NCBI GenBank assembly: GCA_000697335.1 | Contig: JNEM01015275.1 | Span: 1-50,780, forward strand | Origin: Conidiobolus incongruus B7586 | Taxonomy: Eukaryota > Entomophthoromycota > Entomophthoromycetes > Entomophthorales > Conidiobolaceae | DNA length: 50,780 bases | Direction of reading: 5' to 3' | Position numbers and translations under genes: made by a program | Shown: piece after piece, positions 33,417-43,885 of the stretch | Numbering within the stretch: the first letter of the stretch is position 1 | How the letters are laid out: every line of letters starts with the position of its first letter | Notes under the pieces: model-generated | Told to the model about the DNA's origin: nothing | The model's database searches: none | Seen by the model: the letters and a program-made list of their open reading frames with translations, nothing else

Positions 33417-36400
33417 ATGTCTGCTAAAGCTGTTCGTGAATTTGATGGAAAACAAATCATTTCTCACTGGTTACTCAAGTCTCCAGTCGTTGGTGATCTC
33501 GCTTTAGATCCCAATTTCATCCCTCCTAACGTCCGTATTGCCCAAGTTAAGTTAGATGACGACTACACTCCTGAAACTCTCCCTGCCCGTGTCCAAGAAG
33601 CTTTAGACCGTGCTGAACGTCTCAACCCCTGGTTATTGACTGAAAAATTGGTTGCTAAGCCAGATCAACTCATTAAAAGAAGAGGAAAGAGTGGACTCCT
33701 GCTCTTGAACGCCACCTGGGACAAGGTCAAAGAGTGGATTGTTTCCCATGCTGGGAAAGAAATCACCGTAAGTGAGATTTTCTTTATCAGATTATACCAA
33801 CATGTTATTTCGTGGGTCAGGGTGTCATATTTACTAATACTTGATGAATTTTATTGATAGGTTGACAAAGTCACTGGTGTCCTCAAGTCTTTCGTTGTTG
33901 AACCCTTCATTCCTCATTCTCCTGAAACTGAATATTATATCTGTATTCAATCCGTTCGTGAAGGTGATGTTATTTTCTTCACTCATGAAGGTGGTGTTGA
34001 TGTTGGTGACGTCGACAGTAAGGCCTTGAAGCTTACCATTGGTGTCAATAAGCCTTTCCCTTCTGCTGAAGAAATTACTTCTACTCTTCTTGCCAACGTT
34101 CCTCCAACCAAAGTTCAAGTATTGATTAACTTTATTGCTAGATTATACAGTGTCTATGTTGATTTACACTTTACTTACCTTGAAATCAATCCTTTGGTTG
34201 TTTTGGATGCTCCTCAAGATAAGCCTGATGCTCAACCTCAAGTATTCTATCTAGATTTAGCTGCTAAGCTTGACCAAACCGCCGAATTTGAAGCTGGTTC
34301 CAAATGGGCTATTGCTAGAGCTCACACTGTTGAAGGTTCTGCTCAGTCTGTTGACCAGGGTCCTCCTATGGAATTCCCTGCTCCTTTCGGTCGTGACTTG
34401 ACTCCTGAAGAAGCTTACATCCAAGATTTAGATGCCAAGACTGGCGCTTCTCTTAAGCTCACTGTCTTGAACAAAGATGGTCGTATTTGGACTATGGTTG
34501 CTGGTGGTGGTGCCTCTGTTGTCTACAGTGATGCTATTGCTGCTCTTGGTTTTGCCAATGAATTGGCCAACTATGGTGAATATTCTGGTGCACCTTCTGA
34601 AACTCAAACCTATGAGTATGCTAAGACTATTTTGGATTTAATGACTAGAGATGAACCTCATCCCGATGGTAAAGTTCTCTTCATTGGTGGTGGTATTGCC
34701 AACTTCACCAACGTTGCTTCCACTTTCAAGGGTATCATTCGTGCTCTTAAAGAGTTCCAAGAAAGATTGATCAAGCACAATGTTCGTATTTTCGTCCGTC
34801 GTGCTGGTCCTAACTATCAAGAAGGTCTTCGTGCCATGCGCCAACTTGGTGAACAATTGGGTGTTGAAATTCAAGTCTTCGGTCCTGAAACTCACATCAC
34901 CGCCATTGTTCCTCTTGCGTTGAAGCCAGGTCATCAACACGTCGATGTTCAAAAGGCTTTCCAATCTACCTCCAACACTAACACTGCTGGAAACCAAGTT
35001 GCTCAATCTACTGATGCTGCCCAATCTCACGAATGGTACAGACCCTTCTCTAATACTACCCGCTCCTTTGTCTATGGTATGCAACCTCGTGCTGTTCAAG
35101 GTATGTTAGATTTTGACTATATCTGTAAGCGTAAGACTCCTTCTGTCGCTGCCATCATCTATCCCTTCGGTGGTGGTCACTTGCAAAAATTCTACTGGGG
35201 TACTACTGAAACTATGCTTCCTGTCTTCCCCTCCCTCAAGGAAGCTATTGAACGTTTCCCTGAAGTTGATACGATTGTTAACTTTGCCAGTTGCCGTAGT
35301 GTCTATCCTAGCACTATTGAAATGCTTGAATATCCTCAAATCCGCACTATTGCCATCATAGCTGAAGGTGTTCCTGAACGTCGTGCTCGTGAAATTTTAC
35401 ACACTGCCGAAGAATGCAAGGTTCTTATCATTGGTCCTGCCACTGTTGGTGGTATTAAACCTGGATGTTTCAAGATTGGTAACACTGGTGGTATGATGGA
35501 TAATATTGTTAGCTCCAAGCTTCACCGCCCTGGTTCCGTTGGTTATGTATCCAAGTCTGGTGGTATGTCCAACGAACTTAACAGCATTATCTCCATGACT
35601 ACCAATGGTGTCTACGAAGGTGTTGCTATTGGTGGTGATCGATACCCTGGATCCACTTTCATTGACCACCTGTTACGTTTCGAAGCTGATCCTGAATGTA
35701 AGATGCTCGTCTTACTTGGTGAAGTCGGTGGTGTTGAAGAATACAAGGTCTGTGAAGCCATCAAGAACGGTACCATTAAGAAGCCCGTTATTGCTTGGTG
35801 TATTGGTACCTGTGCCAAGATGTTCCAAACTGATGTTCAATTCGGTCACGCTGGCTCCATGGCTAACTCTGATTTAGAAACTGCTGATGCCAAAAACAAG
35901 GCTCTTCGCGCTGCTGGTGCTATTGTTCCCGAAACCTTCGAAGAATTACCCCAAAGCTTGAACACTGTTTACCAAAAATTGGTTAACGAAGGTACCATTG
36001 TTCCTACCGCTGAACCCGAAACTCCCAAGATTCCTGTTGACTACTCTTGGGCCGTTGAATTAGGCTTGATTCGTAAGCCTGCTTCCTTCGTCTCTACCAT
36101 TTCCGATGATCGTGGCCAAGAATTGTTGTATGCTGGTATGCCCATTTCCCAAGTCTTCAAGGAAGAAATTGGTATTGGTGGTGTCCTCAGTTTGCTTTGG
36201 TTCAAGCGTCGTCTCCCTGCCTACGCCTGTAAATTCATTGAAATGGTTCTCATGCTTACCGCTGATCACGGTCCAGCTGTCTCTGGTGCTCACAACACCA
36301 TTGTCACTGCTCGTGCTGGTAAAGATCTTGTCTCTTCTCTTACCTCTGGTCTCTTGACTATTGGTGACAGATTCGGTGGTGCTTTGGATGGTGCTGCTCA

Positions 36401-36941
36401 AGGTTTCTCTCAAGCCTACGATCAAGGTCTTTCTCCTCGTGAATTCGTCACTTCCATGCGTAAGCAAAACAAATTGATCATGGGTATTGGTCACAAGATT
36501 AAGTCTCGTAACAACCCCGATTTAAGAGTCAAGATCATTACTGAATATGCTAAGGAACACTTCCCCTCCACTCCTATCTTAGATTATGCTTTAGCTGTTG
36601 AACAAATCACCACTGCCAAGAAGGATAACCTTATCTTGAACGTTGATGGTGCCATTGCCTGTATTTTCGTTGATTTACTCCGTCACTCCGGTGCCTTCAC
36701 TCCTGAAGAAGCTGAAGAATACACAAAGATTGGTACTTTGAACGGCTTATTCGTCCTTGGTAGAACCATCGGTTTCATTGGCCACTTCTTGGATCAAAAG
36801 AGACTCAAGCAAGGTTTGTACAGACATCCTTGGGATGATATCAGCTACATTGATCCTTCTACCTTCAACCAAGGAGGTTCTGGTAGCTCATCCGTCGGAC
36901 CTAGAAGCTTCGTTGGTGCTAATGATGTCGTTAGCAAGTAA
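33417..36941 (+). CDS. ACLY: ATP-citrate lyase, single fused polypeptide (2 exons, 1143 aa)
   Basis: ACLY cleaves citrate with CoA and ATP to acetyl-CoA and oxaloacetate in the cytosol, supplying lipid and sterol synthesis and histone acetylation. Exons are 33417-33767 and 33861-36941; the 93-nt intron follows GKEIT in phase 0. The N-terminal half has the ATP-grasp/succinyl-CoA-synthetase beta-like part ([23 protein letters not shown]). The middle has the CoA-ligase part with the phosphohistidine motif FGHAGSMA, His780. The C-terminal half is citrate-synthase-like ([29 protein letters not shown]). Human ACLY is 1101 aa; ascomycetes encode the two halves separately, so the fusion places this organism outside them. 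Codon use is strongly biased (GGT, GCT, CTT, AAG), indicating high expression. Confidence 0.97.
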
Positions 36942-37488
36942 AATGGTGTATAGTACTCTTCTTTATCAATTGAATTCGTTGAAAATTAAATAACTTTGAA
37001 AGAAACAGAAATAAAGGACTAATAATGAAAAATTAAAATTATCGTTTTTCCATTGTTGAAAATTTACTTGTAAAAATATATATCATAAATATCGAATATA
37101 ATTAATAATAAAATATTAATTACTAAAGATTTTATAAAATGCTATCCTTGATATGAGCCAAAGAGCATAGTAAAAAATAAGATCCGATATTTTCAATTAT
37201 AGAATATCAACCGGAAAACCGATACATATTATTATAAAAATACAACATTCTTTAAATTTTTAAAATGTTTATGTCCTAATATTTTTAGATTTTAATATAA
37301 TTAATGAATTCTGTATTTTAATACTAAACTATCAACATTTTTCTTTCAAAAATTTAATCAAATTGAGTATATCATATAATAACATTCAAAAAATTAAATT
37401 AATTAGAGTATGAAGCAGAGTATTAAAATATCTATACATGGACAAATTATTTAAACATTAAAAAATAAAAATATTGATCAATTGAGAA
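36942..37488. other. Spacer between ACLY stop and tRNA-Ala
   Basis: About 550 nt of AT-rich DNA with the ACLY 3' UTR. No gene seen. Confidence 0.5.
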
Positions 37489-37561
37489 TGGAGAATCGGG
37501 GTATCGATCCCCGTGCCTCTCGCATGCTAAGCGAGCGCTCTACCATTTGAGCTAATTCCCC
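37489..37561 (-). tRNA. tRNA-Ala (anticodon AGC)
   Basis: On the minus strand a complete cloverleaf folds. The acceptor GGGGAAT pairs with ATTCTCC, giving the G3-U70 wobble that defines tRNA-Ala identity. The D arm is GCTC...GAGC. The anticodon stem CTCGC/GCGAG encloses TTAGCAT with anticodon AGC. The T arm CGGGG/CCCCG carries loop ATCGATA. Discriminator is A. No intron and no encoded CCA. Confidence 0.96.
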
Positions 37562-37931
37562 ATAATTCTGGCATTTTTGTAGAATTTACAACACTGAAAC
37601 CAAACTCTTGAAATTTTAATATTGATTTTCATCATTACCATTATTTTATAAATTTCAAAAATAACTTTTGCTTCATTATTTGATCATTTTTTCTTATCAT
37701 GGATTTCAGATATTTTATAAAATACTTCATTAATTATTTTTTTTGGTTTCGTAAATCAGCTTATTACAATTAATACAAATCTCATACACTAATGATTTAA
37801 ATTAAGTATTAGCATATTTAAATTATTTTATCGCATCTATTGATTAAATTTAAAAGCATTTCTTAACAAAACTAATAAAATAAATGAATTATAATAGATT
37901 AGTTGAAAATAGGAGCTTTAATAAACAATAA
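37562..37931. other. Spacer between tRNA-Ala and chitinase stop
   Basis: About 370 nt of AT-rich DNA holding the chitinase 3' UTR. Nothing else seen. Confidence 0.5.
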
Positions 37932-39284
37932 TTATCTCAAAAACTCTGAAGCTAAAGCATTAATCAACTCATATTCAAAATCACCATATAATTCCCAAAT
38001 CATTGCACCTCCCAAATTTTGGTCTTTGATATAAAAAGCTTTCCAGCAAATGGATTGGTTATCTTCAAAACCTATGAACGTGCGATTAATAGGATCCCAA
38101 ATATGGACGGTTTTAGTCTTGTCATTCCAAACTCTATGCCATTGAGGGTTTGGACACGATGGATAAAGCTTGGTAAGTTGATCTTTTCGAAGATCTCGAT
38201 AGTTGTACATGCCTTCAGGACTACTAGGATCAGGTACACCACGGAATTTTTTGCCAAATCCTACATTGCTAGGAGGTGGCAAATCGGGTGGATTGTTTAA
38301 ATTTTCCTCCACATTGGCAAATCCTCTCCCGTAGAAAGGTATACCTAGCACAATTTGATGTGATGGTACTCCACGACTAATATATCCATTGACTGCTGCA
38401 AAAGCAGATGGCACATCTGGGTTATCTGGATCAGGGAACAGAGAGGCATGATGATGGCATACTTGAGACCATGGCCCACTAAAATCATACGTCATCAAAT
38501 TAAACCAATCTACATAGTTCGCCATGCCAGCTAAATCCAAATGTTGGAAACTAAAAGCCACACCTGAAGTAGCTACAGTCAGAAGATAAGGCTCCTTTCT
38601 ATTATAATTCATTGAAAGTTCATTCAATGCAATACGAAGACCCTTCAATAGTTGAACAAAATTATTAGCATCGTTGGGATGGTGATAATTTCCATCTAAA
38701 CCACCTTCGACAGGGAATTCCCAGTCCAAGTCTAATAAAAAAATATAGCCAAAATATAAAATGAAATAAATTATATATCTTACCAATTCCATCAAATCCA
38801 TGCTCCTCCATAAACTTGATAGCAGATTTAATAAAAATGTACCTTGATTCTGAAGTTTCTGCAATTTTTGAAAAATATTTAGAAAAGGACCAACCTCCTA
38901 TAGATATTAACACTTTTAAGTTGGGATTCTTCGTTCTAATGGGTCCGTCAGGTGAGTTAAATACTGCGTAAGCTCCTTGATATTCTGGATAGCCGTCAAC
39001 TATCATAGGCTTTTCTAAATCTATTATTCTAGGTTAGATGAATTGAATTGTAAAACTGAAATGGTTATACCTGCCCAAGCGTCTCCAGGCACCACTACAC
39101 CATCTTGAATATTAGCAAAAGCTAAAACTAATTAGTGTCTAGTGCTTTTATCGACTAAATAAAATTTACCATAGTTCAAATGTGTCAAGTTAGTAGTAGG
39201 GATATCTGTTGGAAAATAATTTCTATCGTAAACTGACCAATTCGCATAATATCCAATTAATTTGGGTAATGGTTTATAACTCAT
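37932..39284 (-). CDS. GH18 chitinase (4 exons, 402 aa), no signal peptide visible
   Basis: GH18 enzymes hydrolyse beta-1,4-linked N-acetylglucosamine. Exons 5' to 3': 39170-39284, 39071-39127, 38784-39020, 37932-38731; introns are 42, 50 and 52 nt and frame is kept. The TIM-barrel starts at once with KLIGYYANWSVYDRNYFP. Motifs follow in order: SIGGW (97-101), catalytic DGIDLDWE (134-141, acid Glu141), MTYDFSGPW, and the barrel-closing GGAMIWELYGD. The protein ends soon after the catalytic domain, with no chitin-binding module or anchor. No secretion signal precedes the barrel, and the frame upstream of the ATG has a stop 18 nt away. Either the enzyme is intracellular or a 5' exon encoding a signal was missed. 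Confidence 0.9.
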
Positions 39285-42200
39285 CCTTATTTCAATATAT
39301 TAACTATAATTAATATCAGAATACCTTATAATATTTAAAGTAAAAATTAAAAATTGAAAATTAGAAAATAATGACTGTTATTTTCAGTTCAATAATTTTG
39401 AGTTTGATTATTATGGGAAACTTATGCATTTATATCAAATTTAAATATTTAGAATTTAACATTAATTGAGAAATTTGATTGATTTATGTACATTTGAATA
39501 ATTAAAAATTTCTAAATTATGATATCATTATTATTCCATAGAGATTTTTATATTAATCATTATGAATTAATCAATATTTTAGGAATTATAGTGGTAAAAT
39601 ATTGATGAAATAAATATATTTATATAATGATTATTAAAATATAATATTAATTTTTTAAGTATGAACTACCCTATACTTATTTAACTAATTCCAAGGATAA
39701 AAAATTGCGTATACAGTTTTTTGACACAAGCAATATAAATATAATTTGGATGGAATGTATTTATATTGGGTATGAAGATAAAATGAGTTAATGAATCAAT
39801 GCAAAAAATGTTAAATAGAGTTCATCTTCTCTCCGATTCGCCACCTGGTCTCGACTGGACAAACAATGCTATATGTTGAGCGGGAAGTAAGAGAATGTAT
39901 TTGCTACCATTGTAGTATTCTTAACTGTATACCCACCATTCACATTCTGAAAGAATACTCTATTTATTATTATCCATTTCATTATCAAGAATGAATAAAC
40001 AATATTTGAGATATAGAAAAGGATTCATTTAAAATCTAAAAAAATAAAATTGAATTAACTAATATCAAATTAAATTTAAATATAAACAAAGCTAAAATTC
40101 ATTTAAATTCTCTATTATATCTTAAAATTAAATTAGTATTAGATTAATTTCTAATAATAATATGCTATTATTATTTAGTTAATTAGGAATATTATAAAAT
40201 ATTGATATTAATCAATATCTTTATCGATATTTATTATTACAATTGATTTTTCACATTTATCAAATGTAACTAATAAATATTAGTTTGAAAAATATTAAAG
40301 GAGTAAATTAATACTTATAAATTTCAAAGATATACTATTTCAAAAATTGATCTATATTAGATATTGATAATATTAATAGGTTTTATTATCATTTATTTTT
40401 TTTTTGACTATTAGTCACATTGTAAAAATTCCTCTATTTATATCAATATTGATTTCTTTATAGCAGGTGTTTTTATAGAATTAGATTATTGTAACAGAAA
40501 TTAATAATTTGATTGGCTTAAATTTATCTTTGATATTGGTTTTATTATTGTTTTGTTATTTTATTTGATATAATAATTTTATTAACCAATTATATGAGAT
40601 CAATTATCAAAATACAACTAAAAATCAAATTTATAATTAATTATTACACAAAATTAATCCAGATTACCAAGGCTAAATCCAAGCAAATCTTGATACAAAG
40701 TGCCAAATATAATTAAAGAGGCTTACTCACAGTAATAATATTTTTATTGGCATTTATATATAATTAATCAAGAATATCGAGTAATTTAACATACTTAATC
40801 TCAATTATTTCCTTATTCATCCAATCTGGGACAATTTTCTACTACTCATATGTTCTTTTTGGATGATATTTTGATAACCAAGGAATAGGGGATGACTAGG
40901 AGTTAACATTTTGGGTCAATTATTGGTGAATGCAATTTAATATTTCTTGGAGAAACTATTTTTAGATTGAGTTGACATTTGGATATAATGGATGGTTGTT
41001 GATTGATTAGTTAGAATAATTTTTGGGACACTATCATTTATATTGTAGACTTTATTAAAATGATATTCTTTAGAGTATGGAAATCGTTGCTAACTCGGCA
41101 TATTGAGCCACCAGGAATTATGAACAGAGTATCAATTTTCAAATTGCTAGATTTAATTAAAAAACATTAGTCAAATTATCAATTTTATGAGATACAAATG
41201 GTATCATTATTTTTGGGACTTTAAGAATTTCAGAATTAAATTTAATTTAATACTTTTAAAACAATTGTGGATACTAGGTCTCTATTTGACAGAGGATTGA
41301 ATTAATGAGAAAATAAATTGGGTGTTGTAATATTTGGTAATTATTAATAAAATGATCACAATAACAATTGCCAAGTCAATTATGTTTCACAGTAAATTAA
41401 TTCTCTTCCTTAATTTGGTAACATTTGATGAGGTATCTGATAGTTAGCTCTTTGTTTTTCAAAAAATTTATGAGAATTTCTTAAATTGGGAAACATTGTT
41501 GGTACTTAATATATTATATTGAAAAATAATCAATTTAAATATTATTATTAGAGTATTGATGCTATTATAACGAAATAATAGTTTAATAATTTTTTGTTAA
41601 GTTCACCCATCATTGAATATAACTAAGTTATCATTATAATGGATATTGTTTAATATATTGAACTAGATAAAAAAACATGCAAATACCTTCTCTAGTGTTG
41701 GTTTTGAAAGTTTTAGTTGTTATCAATTGAATTGGCACTAATTGTTAAACATACTATATATTAATTAATCCAACAATATTTCATTTAATCCTATTTATTA
41801 TTATTTGGAATCTAAAGAATTGAAACGTTTTTTCAGATAACAAATAGGATGATAATAATTTTCAAGGATATTGACTGTATTGAATAACAAATATATGAAA
41901 TCGTGTATAGAATAAAATAATAATAGTATATGATTGGGTATGAATATGAAAGAAAGGATGATTAAGAATAGGTTAGATTTGTTTTGAATTTAATTAGGTG
42001 AAAATTGATTTAGAATTTAATTGCCATAATTAACATTCATTTAAACAATATACGGCAAATCATATTTAAATCACTGTTCTCTTAATTTGGGCTAAATACT
42101 CATCTATTAAAATTCTCTCCATTATTTAAAATTCATCTGTTGATTTTATTTCCTTCACCAGCTGAGCTGCTCTAAAAATCCTAACCTTTTTTTCTTAAGG

Positions 42201-42406
42201 AGCCATATTTTTTCAATACCTAGGCTTTTCAACCGTATTCACTTTTGTTCTCTCTTTCTAACTTTTCTAGTTATCTTCAATTTTATTTATTGTTAGAATA
42301 GTTGGTGAATACAATTGGCTCTTTTCATTTACTTTATTTTATTTTTACAGTTACTTCTATACTTAGAAATAACTAGTTATCTTGTTATATATCATATCTA
42401 TATATT
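39285..42406. other. Intergenic region, about 3.1 kb
   Basis: Divergent spacer holding promoters of the chitinase and the Gdown1-like gene. Mostly AT-rich. Two parts differ: a less AT-rich island with a stem-loop at 39827-39960 (own entry), and 40850-41110, which is unusually G-over-C on the plus strand without a readable frame. The last 250 nt before 42407 are pyrimidine-rich leader-like DNA. Confidence 0.5.
39827..39960. other. Unassigned GC-richer island with stem-loop (candidate ncRNA or gene remnant)
   Basis: About 130 nt stands out from the AT background. It contains a 9-bp perfect stem, AGTATTCTT (39914-39922) with AAGAATACT (39951-39959), around a 28-nt loop. The left part is briefly open on the plus strand (SDSPPGLDWTNNAIC) before a stop. 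It does not match any snRNA, SRP, RNase P or tRNA pattern I know. Confidence 0.3.
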
Positions 42407-43475
42407 ATGGCCATATCTCCTGCAATTCAGTCTCAACAGACGAATTTACATTCTTCCCCTCGTTCTCAAAATATGTCTCCAGGTCGACCAACTCATAGGT
42501 CACAAGGGAGTCGAAGCAATATTAGACCGCTTCATCATTATACAATATCAGAACTTAAAGCTAACTTATTTAAAAATGAACAATTTTTAAAGTCTAGGTA
42601 TTAAATAAAGCATCATCTTAATTGCGTTCATTTTATTGATTAATAAATTTATTTATAGTGATAAGGTTAATAGTTTGCCAGATAAAGGTGCTAAGCTTAT
42701 TGAGGCGAATAATAAGATAAGGGAAGTCATTCGGCTAAAACTTGAATGTGAAGCAAGGGGTGTGCCGTACCCTGGCACTGGTAGTGATCTTGGTCCTGAA
42801 GTATTTCCTTCAATGAAAAATAAATATTATGGAAGTCAAATGGGTGGTGTTTCTGATATAGGACAACAATTTGAAAAAATCAGCTTGACAAATGGATCTT
42901 TATCTAGTTTGAGCTCTGGTTTTTCACGCTCAGAATCAACTGATAGCTTTACACCGCCAGGTCCTAGTCCCGTATCATCGCGGGAGTCTTTGCCAAAAAA
43001 ATCATCACGCTCTCCAGCACAACAAGCATTATCACCTAGTTCAATGAAATCACCCAATTCAATGAAGCATCATCATCAGAGGACGTATAGTGATAGACCA
43101 CATTCATCAATGGGAAAACATAAGAAATCAGGTTCAGTCCCTTCGTCATCAAAAGCAGCAAAATCAGTAGACGATTCAGAAGCTTCTAAGCCACTTCCAT
43201 CTAGTTTATCACCAGGTCTTTTGCAATTTCTTCAAATTCAAAAGGGGCTGCAAATGGAAAGGGAGAAAAGGTTAAAGGAGGAGGAGGGTCGAGATAAAGC
43301 ACTGAAGGCTACTGAATCTAGGAGTAGTGATCAAGTATCCACAGCCACCAGCTCACCAAGGTCTTCAACTCAGAAACTGCCTATCTCTAAACGGCCGACA
43401 TTCCAATATTTTGATGAATTTTTAGATGAAGATTCGGACGATTTTGATGGGTTTAGTGAAGAAGAATATCTATAG
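42407..43475 (+). CDS. Gdown1/POLR2M (GRINL1A)-like Ser-rich protein with LPDKG motif (2 exons, 335 aa)
   Basis: Exons are 42407-42597 and 42659-43475; the 61-nt intron splits the Ser of KS-S-DK and frame is kept. Three landmarks match animal Gdown1, the RNA polymerase II subunit that competes with TFIIF and marks polymerase II(G). First, an N-terminal helix ending in NEQFLKS followed by LPDKGAKL (LPDKG at 70-74); human Gdown1 has RNEKFICKLPDKGKKI. Second, a C-terminal coiled helix (LLQFLQIQKGLQMEREKRL) like the human LALQKQQKQNYEEMQAKL. Third, an acidic C-terminal tail (DEDSDDFDGFSEEEYL) like the human DEDDDWSSDEF. The middle (about 115-240) is Ser/Pro/Lys-rich, probably disordered. The family call is by motif memory, not alignment. 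An alternative is an unrelated fungal Ser-rich protein sharing only LPDKG. Confidence 0.6.
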
Positions 43476-43684
43476 TATCCTGTGTTACCTTACTTTTTTT
43501 TCAGAATTCATGCTACATTTAGTAGTTTTTGCCCTTTGCCCAACCCAACAGCACTCGGACATTTCACTTGCAATACCAAATTTGGATCATCCAATATATT
43601 TATTTTATTTAATGATGATAATCAACTTCTTCCATTTGCGCCAGATTTTGGTCCGGTTCCAAATGTATTCCTAAATTGAAAATA
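43476..43684. other. Stop-free stretch after the Gdown1-like stop, probably 3' UTR
   Basis: A plus-strand frame (43482-43679) stays open with plausible composition (ALGHFTCNTKFGSSN). Joining it to the upstream gene would need a 30-nt intron, shorter than any other here, so I treat it as 3' UTR. A separate small exon cannot be excluded. Confidence 0.35.
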
Positions 43685-43850
43685 TCAAAAAAAAGTATTG
43701 TAATGTGAATCCAATCGGGTATAGTGAGTTTGTTGACTTTCTCTGCCATCTTCCAATTCATTAACATTCGAATTGCCTTTTTGGGCTAAGCTCCTCCACA
43801 TGCTTTGCGACACACATTGCACTAACAACTTCACTAAAGTCCCTGTTGCC
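43685..43850 (-). pseudogene. Orphan exon-like stretch, family unknown
   Basis: 166 nt reads openly on the minus strand from an acceptor-like TAATTAG (ends 43851) to TGA at 43685-43687. It includes QCVSQSMWRSLAQK and a hydrophilic tail NELEDGRESQQTHYTRLDSH. GC is well above the surroundings. No credible preceding exon is seen upstream to about 44.1 kb. It may be the last exon of a gene whose earlier part has decayed, or a fragment copied from elsewhere. Confidence 0.3.
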
Positions 43851-43885
43851 CTAATTATCAACTAATCATATTTTAATTAATACTA

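Noticed and set aside
34638-36494. Several long frames opposite or out of frame with ATP-citrate lyase
   Set aside because: They are shadows created by the biased codon use of the true frame.
43471-43501. 30-nt intron joining the Gdown1-like gene to the following open frame
   Set aside because: Shorter than any other intron here (minimum 42 nt), and the acidic C-terminal tail already matches the family's ending.
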